From NCBI GenBank assembly GCA_900544275.1, contig UQUU01000009.1, forward strand, positions 1 to 59,291: a DNA stretch of 59,291 nt, read 5' to 3'. Position 1 is the stretch's first letter. Every line of letters begins with the position of its first letter. This stretch comes from an uncultured Succiniclasticum sp. GTDB lineage: Bacteria; Bacillota; Negativicutes; Acidaminococcales; Acidaminococcaceae. This document shows, one piece after another, positions 8,183 to 16,099 of this stretch. The notes beneath the pieces were generated by a model that worked only from the letters and a program-made list of their open reading frames with translations, was not told the origin of the DNA and made no database searches. A program made the translations under genes and the position numbers.

Positions 8183-9076
8183 TTATTTCTGTTCTTCCGC
8201 CTGTTTCTTTTTCAGCAGGTCAATCAACAGATAAATACCCGTACCAATTGTAGCCATAATGCAGGGCAGCAAAACCTGACCGCTGACGTTGCCGCCAAAA
8301 TAGATCAGCATGTCACACCCCAGAAGTAAAAATGCCTGGGCACTCTGCAATCTGGTTTTCTGTAAAAGACGATTTTCTCTGTCATCTCTGGCCGTAGTAA
8401 AGCCTGCCATAGTGAACTGCGGTAGAAACAGGACAAAAGCGATCGCCATCAGATACAGATAGTTCGTCGACAGAACCGGGACCTCCATATTCCGCCCGGT
8501 GATAATACACATGGCAAAAGCCACCGCCCCCAGATATAAACTGCGGTAATAGCCCTCTTTAAGCTGGCTTTCCAAAATGTACGCGATTCCTGTCGCAATA
8601 GGAAAAAGCCAGAATCCTTCCGTACCCAGCCAAAAGGCGGAAGCCAGGATCAGCAGGTTATCCCCTATGTAGTGACGGGAACCGGAAGTACGATTAAACA
8701 TACGGCAGATAAATAAGACCCAGAGCAGCCCCACTACACCGTTGCTGTTCACGCCAAAAAATGCTTCCCCGCCTAAGGTAAGAAAAGCGCCGATCAGACT
8801 GCCCCATTCCCGGCCCGGTTCCGGATCCGCTTCCAGACCGATCAGATACGCAAAGAAGAAACCTGCCGCATAGCTCACGCCATCGGTCATAATGCTGCCG
8901 GTCCCGGTACCTGTGACCTGCCGGAAGATCAATAAAATAATGGTAGAGATCAAGGTTCCCATGAGCGCAATCCGGTTATACCAATTATCAAAATAAAAGG
9001 GACGTCCCAAACCAAAATTTTTGTCCTGATCATCGCTGCGGATGACCTTCACAAACTTATTTTCCTTTTTTGCCAT
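8183..9076 (-). CDS. multi-pass membrane protein, not recognised
   Basis: A 297-residue protein with a hydrophilic start (Lys/Asp-rich, about 30 residues) and roughly eight to nine hydrophobic segments, ending in a Lys/Glu-rich tail. It contains a conserved-looking FNRTSGSRHYIGDN loop and an Arg/Asp-rich ARDDRENRLLQKTR loop. No transporter signature is visible and I cannot assign a function. It lies 48 bases after the gamma carbonic anhydrase gene and 28 bases before ppiB, so probably shares a transcript. Confidence 0.75.
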   Translation of the reverse strand: MAKKENKFVKVIRSDDQDKNFGLGRPFYFDNWYNRIALMGTLISTIILLIFRQVTGTGTGSIMTDGVSYAAGFFFAYLIGLEADPEPGREWGSLIGAFLTLGGEAFFGVNSNGVVGLLWVLFICRMFNRTSGSRHYIGDNLLILASAFWLGTEGFWLFPIATGIAYILESQLKEGYYRSLYLGAVAFAMCIITGRNMEVPVLSTNYLYLMAIAFVLFLPQFTMAGFTTARDDRENRLLQKTRLQSAQAFLLLGCDMLIYFGGNVSGQVLLPCIMATIGTGIYLLIDLLKKKQAEEQK

Positions 9077-9124
9077 AGCTCACAAATCTAACTCCTGTGT
9101 TTCGGGCCGGCGGCTCCCTGCCGC

Positions 9125-9679
9125 TCAGTCCAGTATTTTTTCTCCGTGGTATGTCTCGCCGTCTGCATCGGGAAGGATGCCATAGCCTTCTGTCCATAAA
9201 GTTTTATACTTGATAGCCTGATGATGAACCGTTTCCAGGTTGGACGGCGGCAATTTTTTAATGCATTTTGCCGGGCAGCCCGCCATCAGAGAATACGGCT
9301 CCACAATCGTATTTTTGGTCACCACGGCGCCGGCAGCCACGACGCTGCCCGTCCCGACTACCGCTCCGTCCAGCACCACAGAACCCATGCCGATCAGTAC
9401 ATGATCTTCAATCGTGCAGGCATGCAGGGTAGCACAATGCCCTACCGTCACATAATCCCCTACGATACAGGGATGTTTATCTGCCACATGCAGGCAGCTA
9501 TTGTCCTGGATATTGGTATAACGGCCAATTTCGATCCGGTTTACGTCACCGCGGACGGTGCAGTTAAACCACACACTGGAATACTCTTTCATTTCTACCA
9601 TGCCAATCACATCGGCGCTTTCAAATACCTGTGCTTTAGCATCTACGGTGGGACTGATTCCCTTAAATTTTCTTAACAT
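9125..9679 (-). CDS. gamma carbonic anhydrase family (left-handed beta-helix) protein
   Basis: A 184-residue hexapeptide-repeat protein of the YrdA/PaaY/CaiE group. The three metal-ligand histidines of the family fit the LHVADKH and VGHCATLHAC segments in the middle of the beta-helix, followed by a C-terminal helix. Proteins of this group bind zinc or iron; carbonic anhydrase activity has been shown for only some. The gene lies between the MFS transporter and the unrecognised membrane protein in the same direction. Confidence 0.9.
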   Translation of the reverse strand: MLRKFKGISPTVDAKAQVFESADVIGMVEMKEYSSVWFNCTVRGDVNRIEIGRYTNIQDNSCLHVADKHPCIVGDYVTVGHCATLHACTIEDHVLIGMGSVVLDGAVVGTGSVVAAGAVVTKNTIVEPYSLMAGCPAKCIKKLPPSNLETVHHQAIKYKTLWTEGYGILPDADGETYHGEKILD

Positions 9680-9743
9680 GACCCTCTCTCCTCATAATAA
9701 CTCATAACTCGTAACGGAATAAACCGGGCGCTGCAAACCGCCC

Positions 9744-10970
9744 TTATCTATTTGTACTCTTCAGGCGTGTGCCGGCGGTATACAAAGAAGCCAGCAACAA
9801 CACAATGCCTACGGAGAACAAAACAAATCTGGTGGGCATAAAATCGCCCAATAAACCGCCGACCAAAGGACCTATGACCCCGCCGAACTGCTGGGCGGAA
9901 GTGGTAAGACCAAAAGCTTTGCCCCGCATTTTCTGCGGCGTTTCTTCGACCAAAACGGAATTAATATTCGGTATTGCCCCTGCCAAAAATAAACCGTACA
10001 CAAACTGAATCAACGCAAACTGCCAGATGGAGCTTACAAAGACCTGACATAAATTGGTCAGCCCCGCGCATCCCAGCACCAGACATAAAATTCGGCTGTA
10101 ACCGCGTTTTTGACCCTGCTGGCCCCAAAAAGGGGCCGCTACGATCCCCGCGATCCCGGCCAGAGAAAAGATCCAGCCGCTGGCTTTCACCGCATCCGCC
10201 CCTGTTTCGCCTAACAGCTGTCCTACATACAGCGTGATCAAAGGCTGGATCGCCATAATACAGGTCTGAACCAGAAAAAACATCCCCATAACAAACAAAA
10301 GACCCTTATTTTGCAGGGATGCTTTTAAATCATAGAATAAATACATCTTTTCCTGGGCTTTTTCCTTGGAAAAAGGAAGATCTCGCACACGAAAAATGAC
10401 TAATACCGTCGCGGCGAACAAACTGACCGAGCCCACAAAAAAAGACATCCGCATCCCAAACCAGACGGAAAGGTAACCGCCCAGCAAAGGACCCAGGATA
10501 CTGCCGCTGGCTACGGCCGTCTGCATCAATCCCATCCCCCAGCCCATCTTCTCTTCCGGAAGAGTGGAGGAAACCAGTGCCATAGAAGCCGGTACAAAGC
10601 CGCTGATCAAGCCGGTGATCCCCCGCACCAAAAACAACTGCGGTGCCGACTGGACCACGCCGCCCAGTACATAGGTAATGGCCAGGCCCAAGCCTGCCCG
10701 GATCGCCATCTTGCGCTGTCCCACTTTGTCCGCCCAGGCCCCCCAATAAGGCGCCATGACAGATGCGCCTAAAAAAGCCACAGCATACACCAGACCGGAC
10801 CAGAAATTAACCTGTCCCGGCGCCACATGCAGTTCTTTCAATAAATAGACAGGTAAAAAAGGAATACAGGCCGTATAGCTGGCGCAAGCCAAAAATACGC
10901 CAATCCATAAAATAATTAAATTTTGCTTCCAATTTATGGGACCGCTGCCTTGTTCATCCCAAAATGCCAT
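9744..10970 (-). CDS. major facilitator superfamily transporter, multidrug-efflux type
   Basis: A protein of about 408 residues with 12 predicted membrane helices. The MFS loop 2-3 motif appears as WGAWADKVGQRK, and motif C-like glycine-rich sequence as GSILGPLLGG. It resembles the proton-driven drug efflux branch (MdtG/Bmr-like). I place the start at the ATG at 10970, which has GGTGAT just upstream; an in-frame GTG at 10985 would add five residues. Substrate unknown. Confidence 0.88.
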   Translation of the reverse strand: MAFWDEQGSGPINWKQNLIILWIGVFLACASYTACIPFLPVYLLKELHVAPGQVNFWSGLVYAVAFLGASVMAPYWGAWADKVGQRKMAIRAGLGLAITYVLGGVVQSAPQLFLVRGITGLISGFVPASMALVSSTLPEEKMGWGMGLMQTAVASGSILGPLLGGYLSVWFGMRMSFFVGSVSLFAATVLVIFRVRDLPFSKEKAQEKMYLFYDLKASLQNKGLLFVMGMFFLVQTCIMAIQPLITLYVGQLLGETGADAVKASGWIFSLAGIAGIVAAPFWGQQGQKRGYSRILCLVLGCAGLTNLCQVFVSSIWQFALIQFVYGLFLAGAIPNINSVLVEETPQKMRGKAFGLTTSAQQFGGVIGPLVGGLLGDFMPTRFVLFSVGIVLLLASLYTAGTRLKSTNR

Positions 10971-11058
10971 TCTTATCACCGTCACATTGCCGTATTATTA
11001 TAACATACCCCGCTGAAAATTGAAATAAACGGAGACGTCTGTGCAAACAGAAATTGAT

Positions 11059-11100
11059 GATTAAAATACTGTCGGAAATGTTTGCAACACCTCCGACAGT
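11059..11100 (-). terminator. terminator of the TonB receptor/ABC/methyltransferase operon
   Basis: ACTGTCGGA (11068-11076) and TCCGACAGT (11092-11100) form a perfect 9-base stem with a 15-base loop. On the minus strand it is followed by ATTTTAATC. It lies about 60 bases after the methyltransferase stop codon. Confidence 0.7.
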
Positions 11101-11159
11101 CTGGCTGATTTACAGCAGGATTATTTTAAACTATTTTATTGGGCATCTGCGTTCAAAAT

Positions 11160-11951
11160 TTATTGTACACTCCAAGTAAGCATTACATAACAGGCTCTGG
11201 TCTCACTCGTTAACTTCTTTCGCGACCCAAAAATTTCCTTTAGGGCATTTTTTACTTCTATCTCCGGCAGGTGAGGATAGTACACATTGCTCAGATATTT
11301 TTGCCAAGCTACAATATCTTGCCGCCATTGTATTCGATAAGCAAGCTGTTCTATTTGCGCATCATACCCATATGCTGCAATTTTTTTCAGCAAACGTTTC
11401 CATACCAGATCCGGCTCCTGCATGATCAAAACATCTTGAACATCGTATTTTTGAAAATGCTTTTTTACTTTAGTCACGACAGTATTTTTACCTTCTTGAA
11501 ATACGACCAGACGACAATATTTTTTACTGACAGATAACATTTTTTGAAAAGAATTCTCCTTTTCCATATCCGGTCCCATTGCACTGTAAACGAGGTCAAA
11601 TTTTTTCTTCCAGCCTCTGCTCAACACCTCTTCCGTTTCCCAGTCCAGGGTATACCACCGGCATATATGCTGAAATTCAGGATCTGTCGTCGCCACAGCT
11701 TGCTGAATAGCCTTGGAAGAAATATCTAATCCCACTGAAGGAATATGTTTCTTTATCCAGCCTTTCAGGTATTCCCCTTGACCACAGCCAATATCCAACA
11801 CCGTTCCGATAGGACCGGGCAAAATATAAAGTTTTTCTTCTTCACCCCATGAATCGATAATTTCCCAGGGAGGAGCTTGGCGATACCACTGATTCCAAAT
11901 TGTATTTTTCAGCGAAAATTCATCTGTCTTATTATATTTAATTCTGTTCAT
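11160..11951 (-). CDS. class I SAM-dependent methyltransferase in a TonB receptor operon
   Basis: A 263-residue protein with SAM motif I VLDIGCGQGEY near residue 50, the acidic end of strand 2 at VGLDIS, and a FDLVYSAMGPDM motif IV region. The C-terminal half has no recognised domain. The start overlaps the end of the ABC transporter gene by 14 bases, indicating translational coupling. The substrate is unknown; from the context it may modify the small molecule taken up by the receptor and transporter, or help make a metal-binding ligand. Base composition is more AT-rich than the flanking MFS gene. Confidence 0.85.
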   Translation of the reverse strand: MNRIKYNKTDEFSLKNTIWNQWYRQAPPWEIIDSWGEEEKLYILPGPIGTVLDIGCGQGEYLKGWIKKHIPSVGLDISSKAIQQAVATTDPEFQHICRWYTLDWETEEVLSRGWKKKFDLVYSAMGPDMEKENSFQKMLSVSKKYCRLVVFQEGKNTVVTKVKKHFQKYDVQDVLIMQEPDLVWKRLLKKIAAYGYDAQIEQLAYRIQWRQDIVAWQKYLSNVYYPHLPEIEVKNALKEIFGSRKKLTSETRACYVMLTWSVQ

Positions 11952-13641
11952 TTTTCAACCATTCATTCCAGACAATAATCCTGTCATATAAGTCGCTCTC
12001 CACACCATAATGCTCAATGCTTAAAATACTGACTGCGGGAAAATCCTCTTTCATTCGCTTAAATATCCTTTCCTTCTGTGCCGGATCTACCGAAGACAGG
12101 GCTTCATCCAAAAATATCCAATCCGGCTTGTGCACCCAAATCCGTGCCAATGCGATGCGTTGCTGCTCACCTGGAGACAGCACTTTTCCCCAGTCTTTTA
12201 CAACCGAAGCCTCCGTTAATACATGCTCCAATTCAACCTTATTCAGTATTGTTCTACATTCCTCCTTCGTAATAGATACATTTGTATCCGGATATGTTAA
12301 TACATCATATAAACTTCCCTGCGGAAGATAGGCATTTTGCGATAAAAATAGTTTTTGAGAAGCAGGAAGAAAAATTTCACCGGTACCAAACGGCCATATA
12401 TTTCGCAATACATAAAGCAAGGTTGTTTTTCCCACACCGGAAGGCCCTGTTAACACGATCTTTTCTCTTTCTGCAATGTGTAAACTCAAAGAATGTGTTA
12501 ATGTTTCCCCCGAAGGAAGGTAAATGCTCACATTTTTAAGCTGCAGGGCATTGTGCCCTCTTTCTGTGACACGATACCCATTACACCTCTCCGCAGAACT
12601 CAACGCGGTATTATATTGGGTAAGACGATCTAATGTCGCCTTCCATTCGCTCAATCTTGGATAGTTTAATATAAACCAGGATAAGGCTACACGAACTCCA
12701 TTAAAAGCGGAAACCGTTTGCATCAGTTCGCCCATTTTAAAAATACCGCCAAAATATTTTGGCGCCGCAAGCAAATAAGGCACTACACCGGAAATCTGTG
12801 CATAGCCAAAATTAAAATAATTTAATTGGCGTTTTTTTACGAGTTCCCTGAGCCAGATATCAAACACATTAGCAAAGCTTTTTATAAGCATTTTGCTTTC
12901 CCATGGCTGTCCTGCATAAAGGCTTATTTCTTTGGCATGTTCCCTGACACGCAGAAGGTTATAGCGATAATCAGCCTCATATTCCTGCGTTTTCCTGTCT
13001 ATCTCGATCAACGGATGGCCCATGCGATGCATGAAGTAGGTGCCGGCTATCACAAACCCGAAAGCAAGCCAAAGCATCACCCCCGGTATGACAATACCAA
13101 AAACCGAATAGGATTCCGAAAGCCCCCATAAAATAATCGCAAAACCTCCCAATGTGCTGAGTGAATCCACAAAGTCAAATACAAGAGATACCGTTAAGGT
13201 TGGGAATATCCTCAGGTCTTCAGCAATACGCTGGTCCGGATTATCAATATGCGGAAAAAATAATTCAGAATAACAACACCCTGAAGTAAGCCATCTTTTT
13301 GCATAATAAGAAGACATATAACGGCGCCACAACAATACAGCTTTACCACAAAGATACTTTTGATTGGCATATAATACAAGGCTTGTTCCGGCTAATACAA
13401 AGAGCAGCCCCAGCTGAAAAAAAAACGCAGTAATGTCTTTGTTTTCCATCGCATTAAAAAAATCTCTTGACCAGATGTTAAGCCGAAGGGTCATATACAC
13501 ATTAAAAAAATTAAATAACATAGCCGCAGCAAGAAGCAATACCGTTTTATTTCGTTCCGGACCTTGCCAGAAGGGAGCGGTTAAATTCCAACATTGCCCT
13601 GCAAATTGCCTCATTTGCTGATACTTTTTTCTGATCACCAT
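11938..13641 (-). CDS. SbmA/BacA-like ABC transporter, permease fused to ATPase
   Basis: A 567-residue half-transporter: an N-terminal ABC_membrane_2-type domain with about six helices (residues 20-330) and a C-terminal ATPase with Walker A GPSGVGKT (about 399-406), signature LSPGEQQR (about 497-504), Walker B WIFLDEA and an H-loop His in SIEHYG. The LSPGEQQR form and fold match the YddA/Rv1819c/ABCD4 group, which imports peptides, bleomycin or corrinoids and may act as a homodimer in the inner membrane. The start overlaps the TonB receptor gene by 7 bases. The pairing recalls E. coli yddA-yddB. Direction of transport is inference. Confidence 0.88.
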   Translation of the reverse strand: MVIRKKYQQMRQFAGQCWNLTAPFWQGPERNKTVLLLAAAMLFNFFNVYMTLRLNIWSRDFFNAMENKDITAFFFQLGLLFVLAGTSLVLYANQKYLCGKAVLLWRRYMSSYYAKRWLTSGCCYSELFFPHIDNPDQRIAEDLRIFPTLTVSLVFDFVDSLSTLGGFAIILWGLSESYSVFGIVIPGVMLWLAFGFVIAGTYFMHRMGHPLIEIDRKTQEYEADYRYNLLRVREHAKEISLYAGQPWESKMLIKSFANVFDIWLRELVKKRQLNYFNFGYAQISGVVPYLLAAPKYFGGIFKMGELMQTVSAFNGVRVALSWFILNYPRLSEWKATLDRLTQYNTALSSAERCNGYRVTERGHNALQLKNVSIYLPSGETLTHSLSLHIAEREKIVLTGPSGVGKTTLLYVLRNIWPFGTGEIFLPASQKLFLSQNAYLPQGSLYDVLTYPDTNVSITKEECRTILNKVELEHVLTEASVVKDWGKVLSPGEQQRIALARIWVHKPDWIFLDEALSSVDPAQKERIFKRMKEDFPAVSILSIEHYGVESDLYDRIIVWNEWLKNEQN

Positions 13642-15764
13642 TTATGAATGTACGAAAGAATCCAAGTCCTATCCTGTCCGGCAAAGCCGAGAGGAGTCCC
13701 CCACATAGATTCTATACCTGACATATATTTTTTATCAAAAAGATTTCTAACATGGAAGGTCCATGCATCTTTTCCTCTTGACAATGAAACCGACGCATCA
13801 TATAAAGTTACTCCACCCAATGTTATTTTATTTTCTTCGTCCATACGTTTTCCAATATATCTCGTACCAAGCCCAAGCATCAGTTCTCCATTGTGATATT
13901 GAGTGAGGATCGCATCCGCACGTAAATTAAAGGTCTTCCTTGCCACTCCCGCAGGTCGCAACCCTATTCTATCCGGATTCGTATGCTTTGTTGTTTTCGT
14001 ATCAAGGTAAGTGTAAGAACCCAATAAATGCAGCCGCTCATGCAAAGCCGCACGCCATTCTAATTCCATACCTTTGGACACGATTTCTCCGATAGAGGTA
14101 AAATAGGATTCGCCCGGCACCCCTACATGAATATTCTGTTTACGCAAATCAAAAAGAGATGCTGTCACTCGAATCGGGGCATTTTCAGGAGCATAGCGCA
14201 TACCGATTTCCCACTCCCGTCCGGTAGTTGGCTTCAGCATTTTATTATCTTTATCCAAATGCATCAGTGGCTCAAAAGAATTGTGCCAGTGAATATATGG
14301 CGCCCATTTTCTATTCAGATTGTAAACCGCACCTGCCTGTCCCGTCCATGCAGATTGAGAGAATTTTTCTTCATCACGTTCGCTGTATTGTCCATAAAGA
14401 CCACGCCGCAGTCCCAGAGAATAGGATAGTTTCCCTTCTTTAGCCATATGTGAAAGATAAATACCTCGTTCACGACTCCAATAATGCAGGTCGTCCATAG
14501 GTATAATCGTTCCCGGAACGTTTATATCCGGATCTGCAGGAATCGGCTTATCGGAAAGATAGCCAGGAATCTCAGCTAATGGCCATGTAGACAAATTCCT
14601 CATTTTTTGCTCTGTAAAAATTTTCTCATAACGCCAGTCAAATCCCAAGAGAGTATCACTTTTAAAGTGGTCTGTTTCTTTGTGCAGATGAACAAATTGA
14701 TCAAGCCCGTAAGAAGTGCCCTCGCTGTCAATCATTGCCCCAAATCTTACCAGCCCTGCTAAAGGATTGGCGATACCGGTCGTCTGATTACTCAGCACAT
14801 TTGCTTTGCGATAGCTTCCTTTTTGGTGAAACGTTATTCCTTTTCCCAGCGGTTGCTCCCATTCATAACTTATCCCACGTTGCGTGAGATAATACTTGTC
14901 CCACCCTTTTACACCCACAAAATATCGATCCGGCAACACGCCGTATAATAAATCTCCGGGAACGCGGGTGCGAGGAGAATAGGCATACCCATCTATTTTA
15001 TCTTTGGAATAAAACGGAAGAATGGTCAAATTCCCCTTGGCACCGAACTTTTTAGTAAAAGCCGGAGCGACATAAATACGTTTTTGCTTTGTTTCGTCAT
15101 AAAACAAGTCCTGCGTCCGCCAAACAGAAACCACACGGCCATAAAGAGAACTGTCAGAACTAACACCGTTCACATCCACTGCAGTCATTCTTTCTCCCTG
15201 AGACCCTATCTGTACCTGACCCTCCGCAAAATTTTCCGGGCGTGGGTGCTTTGTTCTCAGGTTAAGCATACCACCGACCGAGCCGCTTCCATATAATGCA
15301 GAAGCAGGGCCACGTAAAATTTCAATTTGTTCCACCCCATAAAGTTCCGGACTTGTCATATTATCTGAAGCACCAAACGTCTTCATACCATCAACTACTA
15401 CATTGCTATGAGCAATATCAAAGCCACGAATTTTGCTGAAATTATATAGAGAATCATACCCTCTGGGTGCTACCGTAATACCTGCGTTATACTCCAGGGC
15501 ATCTGTCAGATTATACACACCCAGCCGTTCCATCTCATCAGAATTCACTATAGTAACAGAAGCGGAAATTTCATTTATATCCCTGGGGATTTTACTGCCT
15601 ACACCTGCTGTTTCAGACAATTCTCTGGCATACACATGAAAAGGAGGTAAAACAAAGCTTCCTGCTACTTTTTCAGGCAAGGTATTATTTTTATCCGCCC
15701 AGCAATGGGCATTGAAGAAAACAGCTAAAATCACTAAAATATACCACTGTATTTTTTTACTCAT
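13635..15764 (-). CDS. TonB-dependent outer-membrane receptor, siderophore type
   Basis: A 709-residue receptor with a signal peptide (hydrophobic segment residues 9-20), a plug domain (about 50-160: VTIVNSDEMERLG, IRGFDIAHSNVVVDGMK, EILRGPASALYGSGSVGG) and a 22-strand barrel ending in an aromatic Trp after ILSYIHKW. The plug motifs fit the TonB-siderophore receptor family (FhuA/FpvA-like). No N-terminal signalling extension is present. The ligand is unknown; candidates are a siderophore, haem-like or corrinoid compound. It is the first gene of an operon with the ABC transporter and methyltransferase. An in-frame TAA six codons upstream of the ATG fixes the 5' limit. The ribosome site (AAGGA, 11 bases away) is weak. 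Confidence 0.95.
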   Translation of the reverse strand: MSKKIQWYILVILAVFFNAHCWADKNNTLPEKVAGSFVLPPFHVYARELSETAGVGSKIPRDINEISASVTIVNSDEMERLGVYNLTDALEYNAGITVAPRGYDSLYNFSKIRGFDIAHSNVVVDGMKTFGASDNMTSPELYGVEQIEILRGPASALYGSGSVGGMLNLRTKHPRPENFAEGQVQIGSQGERMTAVDVNGVSSDSSLYGRVVSVWRTQDLFYDETKQKRIYVAPAFTKKFGAKGNLTILPFYSKDKIDGYAYSPRTRVPGDLLYGVLPDRYFVGVKGWDKYYLTQRGISYEWEQPLGKGITFHQKGSYRKANVLSNQTTGIANPLAGLVRFGAMIDSEGTSYGLDQFVHLHKETDHFKSDTLLGFDWRYEKIFTEQKMRNLSTWPLAEIPGYLSDKPIPADPDINVPGTIIPMDDLHYWSRERGIYLSHMAKEGKLSYSLGLRRGLYGQYSERDEEKFSQSAWTGQAGAVYNLNRKWAPYIHWHNSFEPLMHLDKDNKMLKPTTGREWEIGMRYAPENAPIRVTASLFDLRKQNIHVGVPGESYFTSIGEIVSKGMELEWRAALHERLHLLGSYTYLDTKTTKHTNPDRIGLRPAGVARKTFNLRADAILTQYHNGELMLGLGTRYIGKRMDEENKITLGGVTLYDASVSLSRGKDAWTFHVRNLFDKKYMSGIESMWGTPLGFAGQDRTWILSYIHKW

Positions 15765-15880
15765 AAAATTTTTGTTCCTTTAACAACTAACAACACATAA
15801 CAACACAACTTATCTTTTTTACTTTCACTAAATACACACAGGCTAACACGATATATTAATTACTACCAAATAACTTCAAA

Positions 15881-15890
15881 TCACCTCCCT
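15881..15890 (-). promoter_or_regulatory. strong Shine-Dalgarno sequence in the TonB operon leader, no long gene after it
   Basis: AGGGAGGTGA on the minus strand is an almost complete match to the 16S rRNA tail, yet the receptor ATG is 116 bases further on. Possible short reading frames are TTG at 15879 (seven codons) after it, and ATG at 15910 (nine codons) ending in a TGA inside it. It may drive a leader peptide or be a remnant of a lost gene. Confidence 0.4.
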
Positions 15891-15909
15891 ATAAAACAAA
15901 CTAACTCCA

Positions 15910-15945
15910 TAGCCCATCGGTTAGCAATAGCTAACCGATGGGCTA
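15910..15945 (-). other. perfect 16-base-arm hairpin in the TonB operon leader
   Basis: Arms 15910-15925 and 15930-15945 are perfectly complementary around a four-base loop. In the minus direction a T run precedes it and no T run follows directly, so it is not a standard terminator. In the transcript from the promoter at 15973-16001 it lies about 20 bases from the 5' end, where it could control stability or translation. Confidence 0.6.
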
Positions 15946-15972
15946 AAAAAAAAGAATTTTCTTCTACATTTC

Positions 15973-16001
15973 ATAATACTTTCAGTATTATTTTATGTCA
16001 A
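15973..16001 (-). promoter_or_regulatory. consensus promoter of the TonB operon with overlapping palindrome
   Basis: TTGACA (15996-16001), exactly 17 bases, and TATTAT (15973-15978) on the minus strand. A palindrome ATAATACT-TTC-AGTATTAT (15973-15991) covers the -10 box and most of the spacer, a typical position for a repressor. The arms do not match the standard Fur, MntR or CIRCE boxes, though they are AT-rich like metal-regulator sites. Confidence 0.75.
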
Positions 16002-16010
16002 GTTTATTTT

Positions 16011-16039
16011 TTACAACGATAGCCATTTTTTGTTATAAT
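16011..16039 (+). promoter_or_regulatory. promoter of the GH18 gene
   Basis: TTACAA (16011-16016), 17 bases, then TATAAT (16034-16039) with an extended TG at 16031-16032. GTTATAAT (16032-16039) and ATTATAAC (16048-16055) form an inverted repeat over and after the -10 box, a possible operator. Confidence 0.65.
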
Positions 16040-16099
16040 TAGATTAAATTATAACTTCTTTAAGAAAAAAGTATACGATTGTAAAAAATACAGGAGACC

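Larger units (their letters stand above)
15765..16099. other. divergent regulatory region between TonB receptor and GH18 genes
   Basis: This 335-base gene-free stretch holds two promoters back to back, a palindrome over the minus promoter, a 16-base-arm hairpin and a strong unpaired Shine-Dalgarno sequence in the TonB operon leader. The elements are listed separately. I found no cobalamin riboswitch box and no clear 19-base Fur box. Confidence 0.7.

Noticed and set aside
15765..15972. Cobalamin riboswitch ahead of the TonB receptor
   Set aside because: No B12-box-like core is visible; the hairpin is a simple perfect stem.
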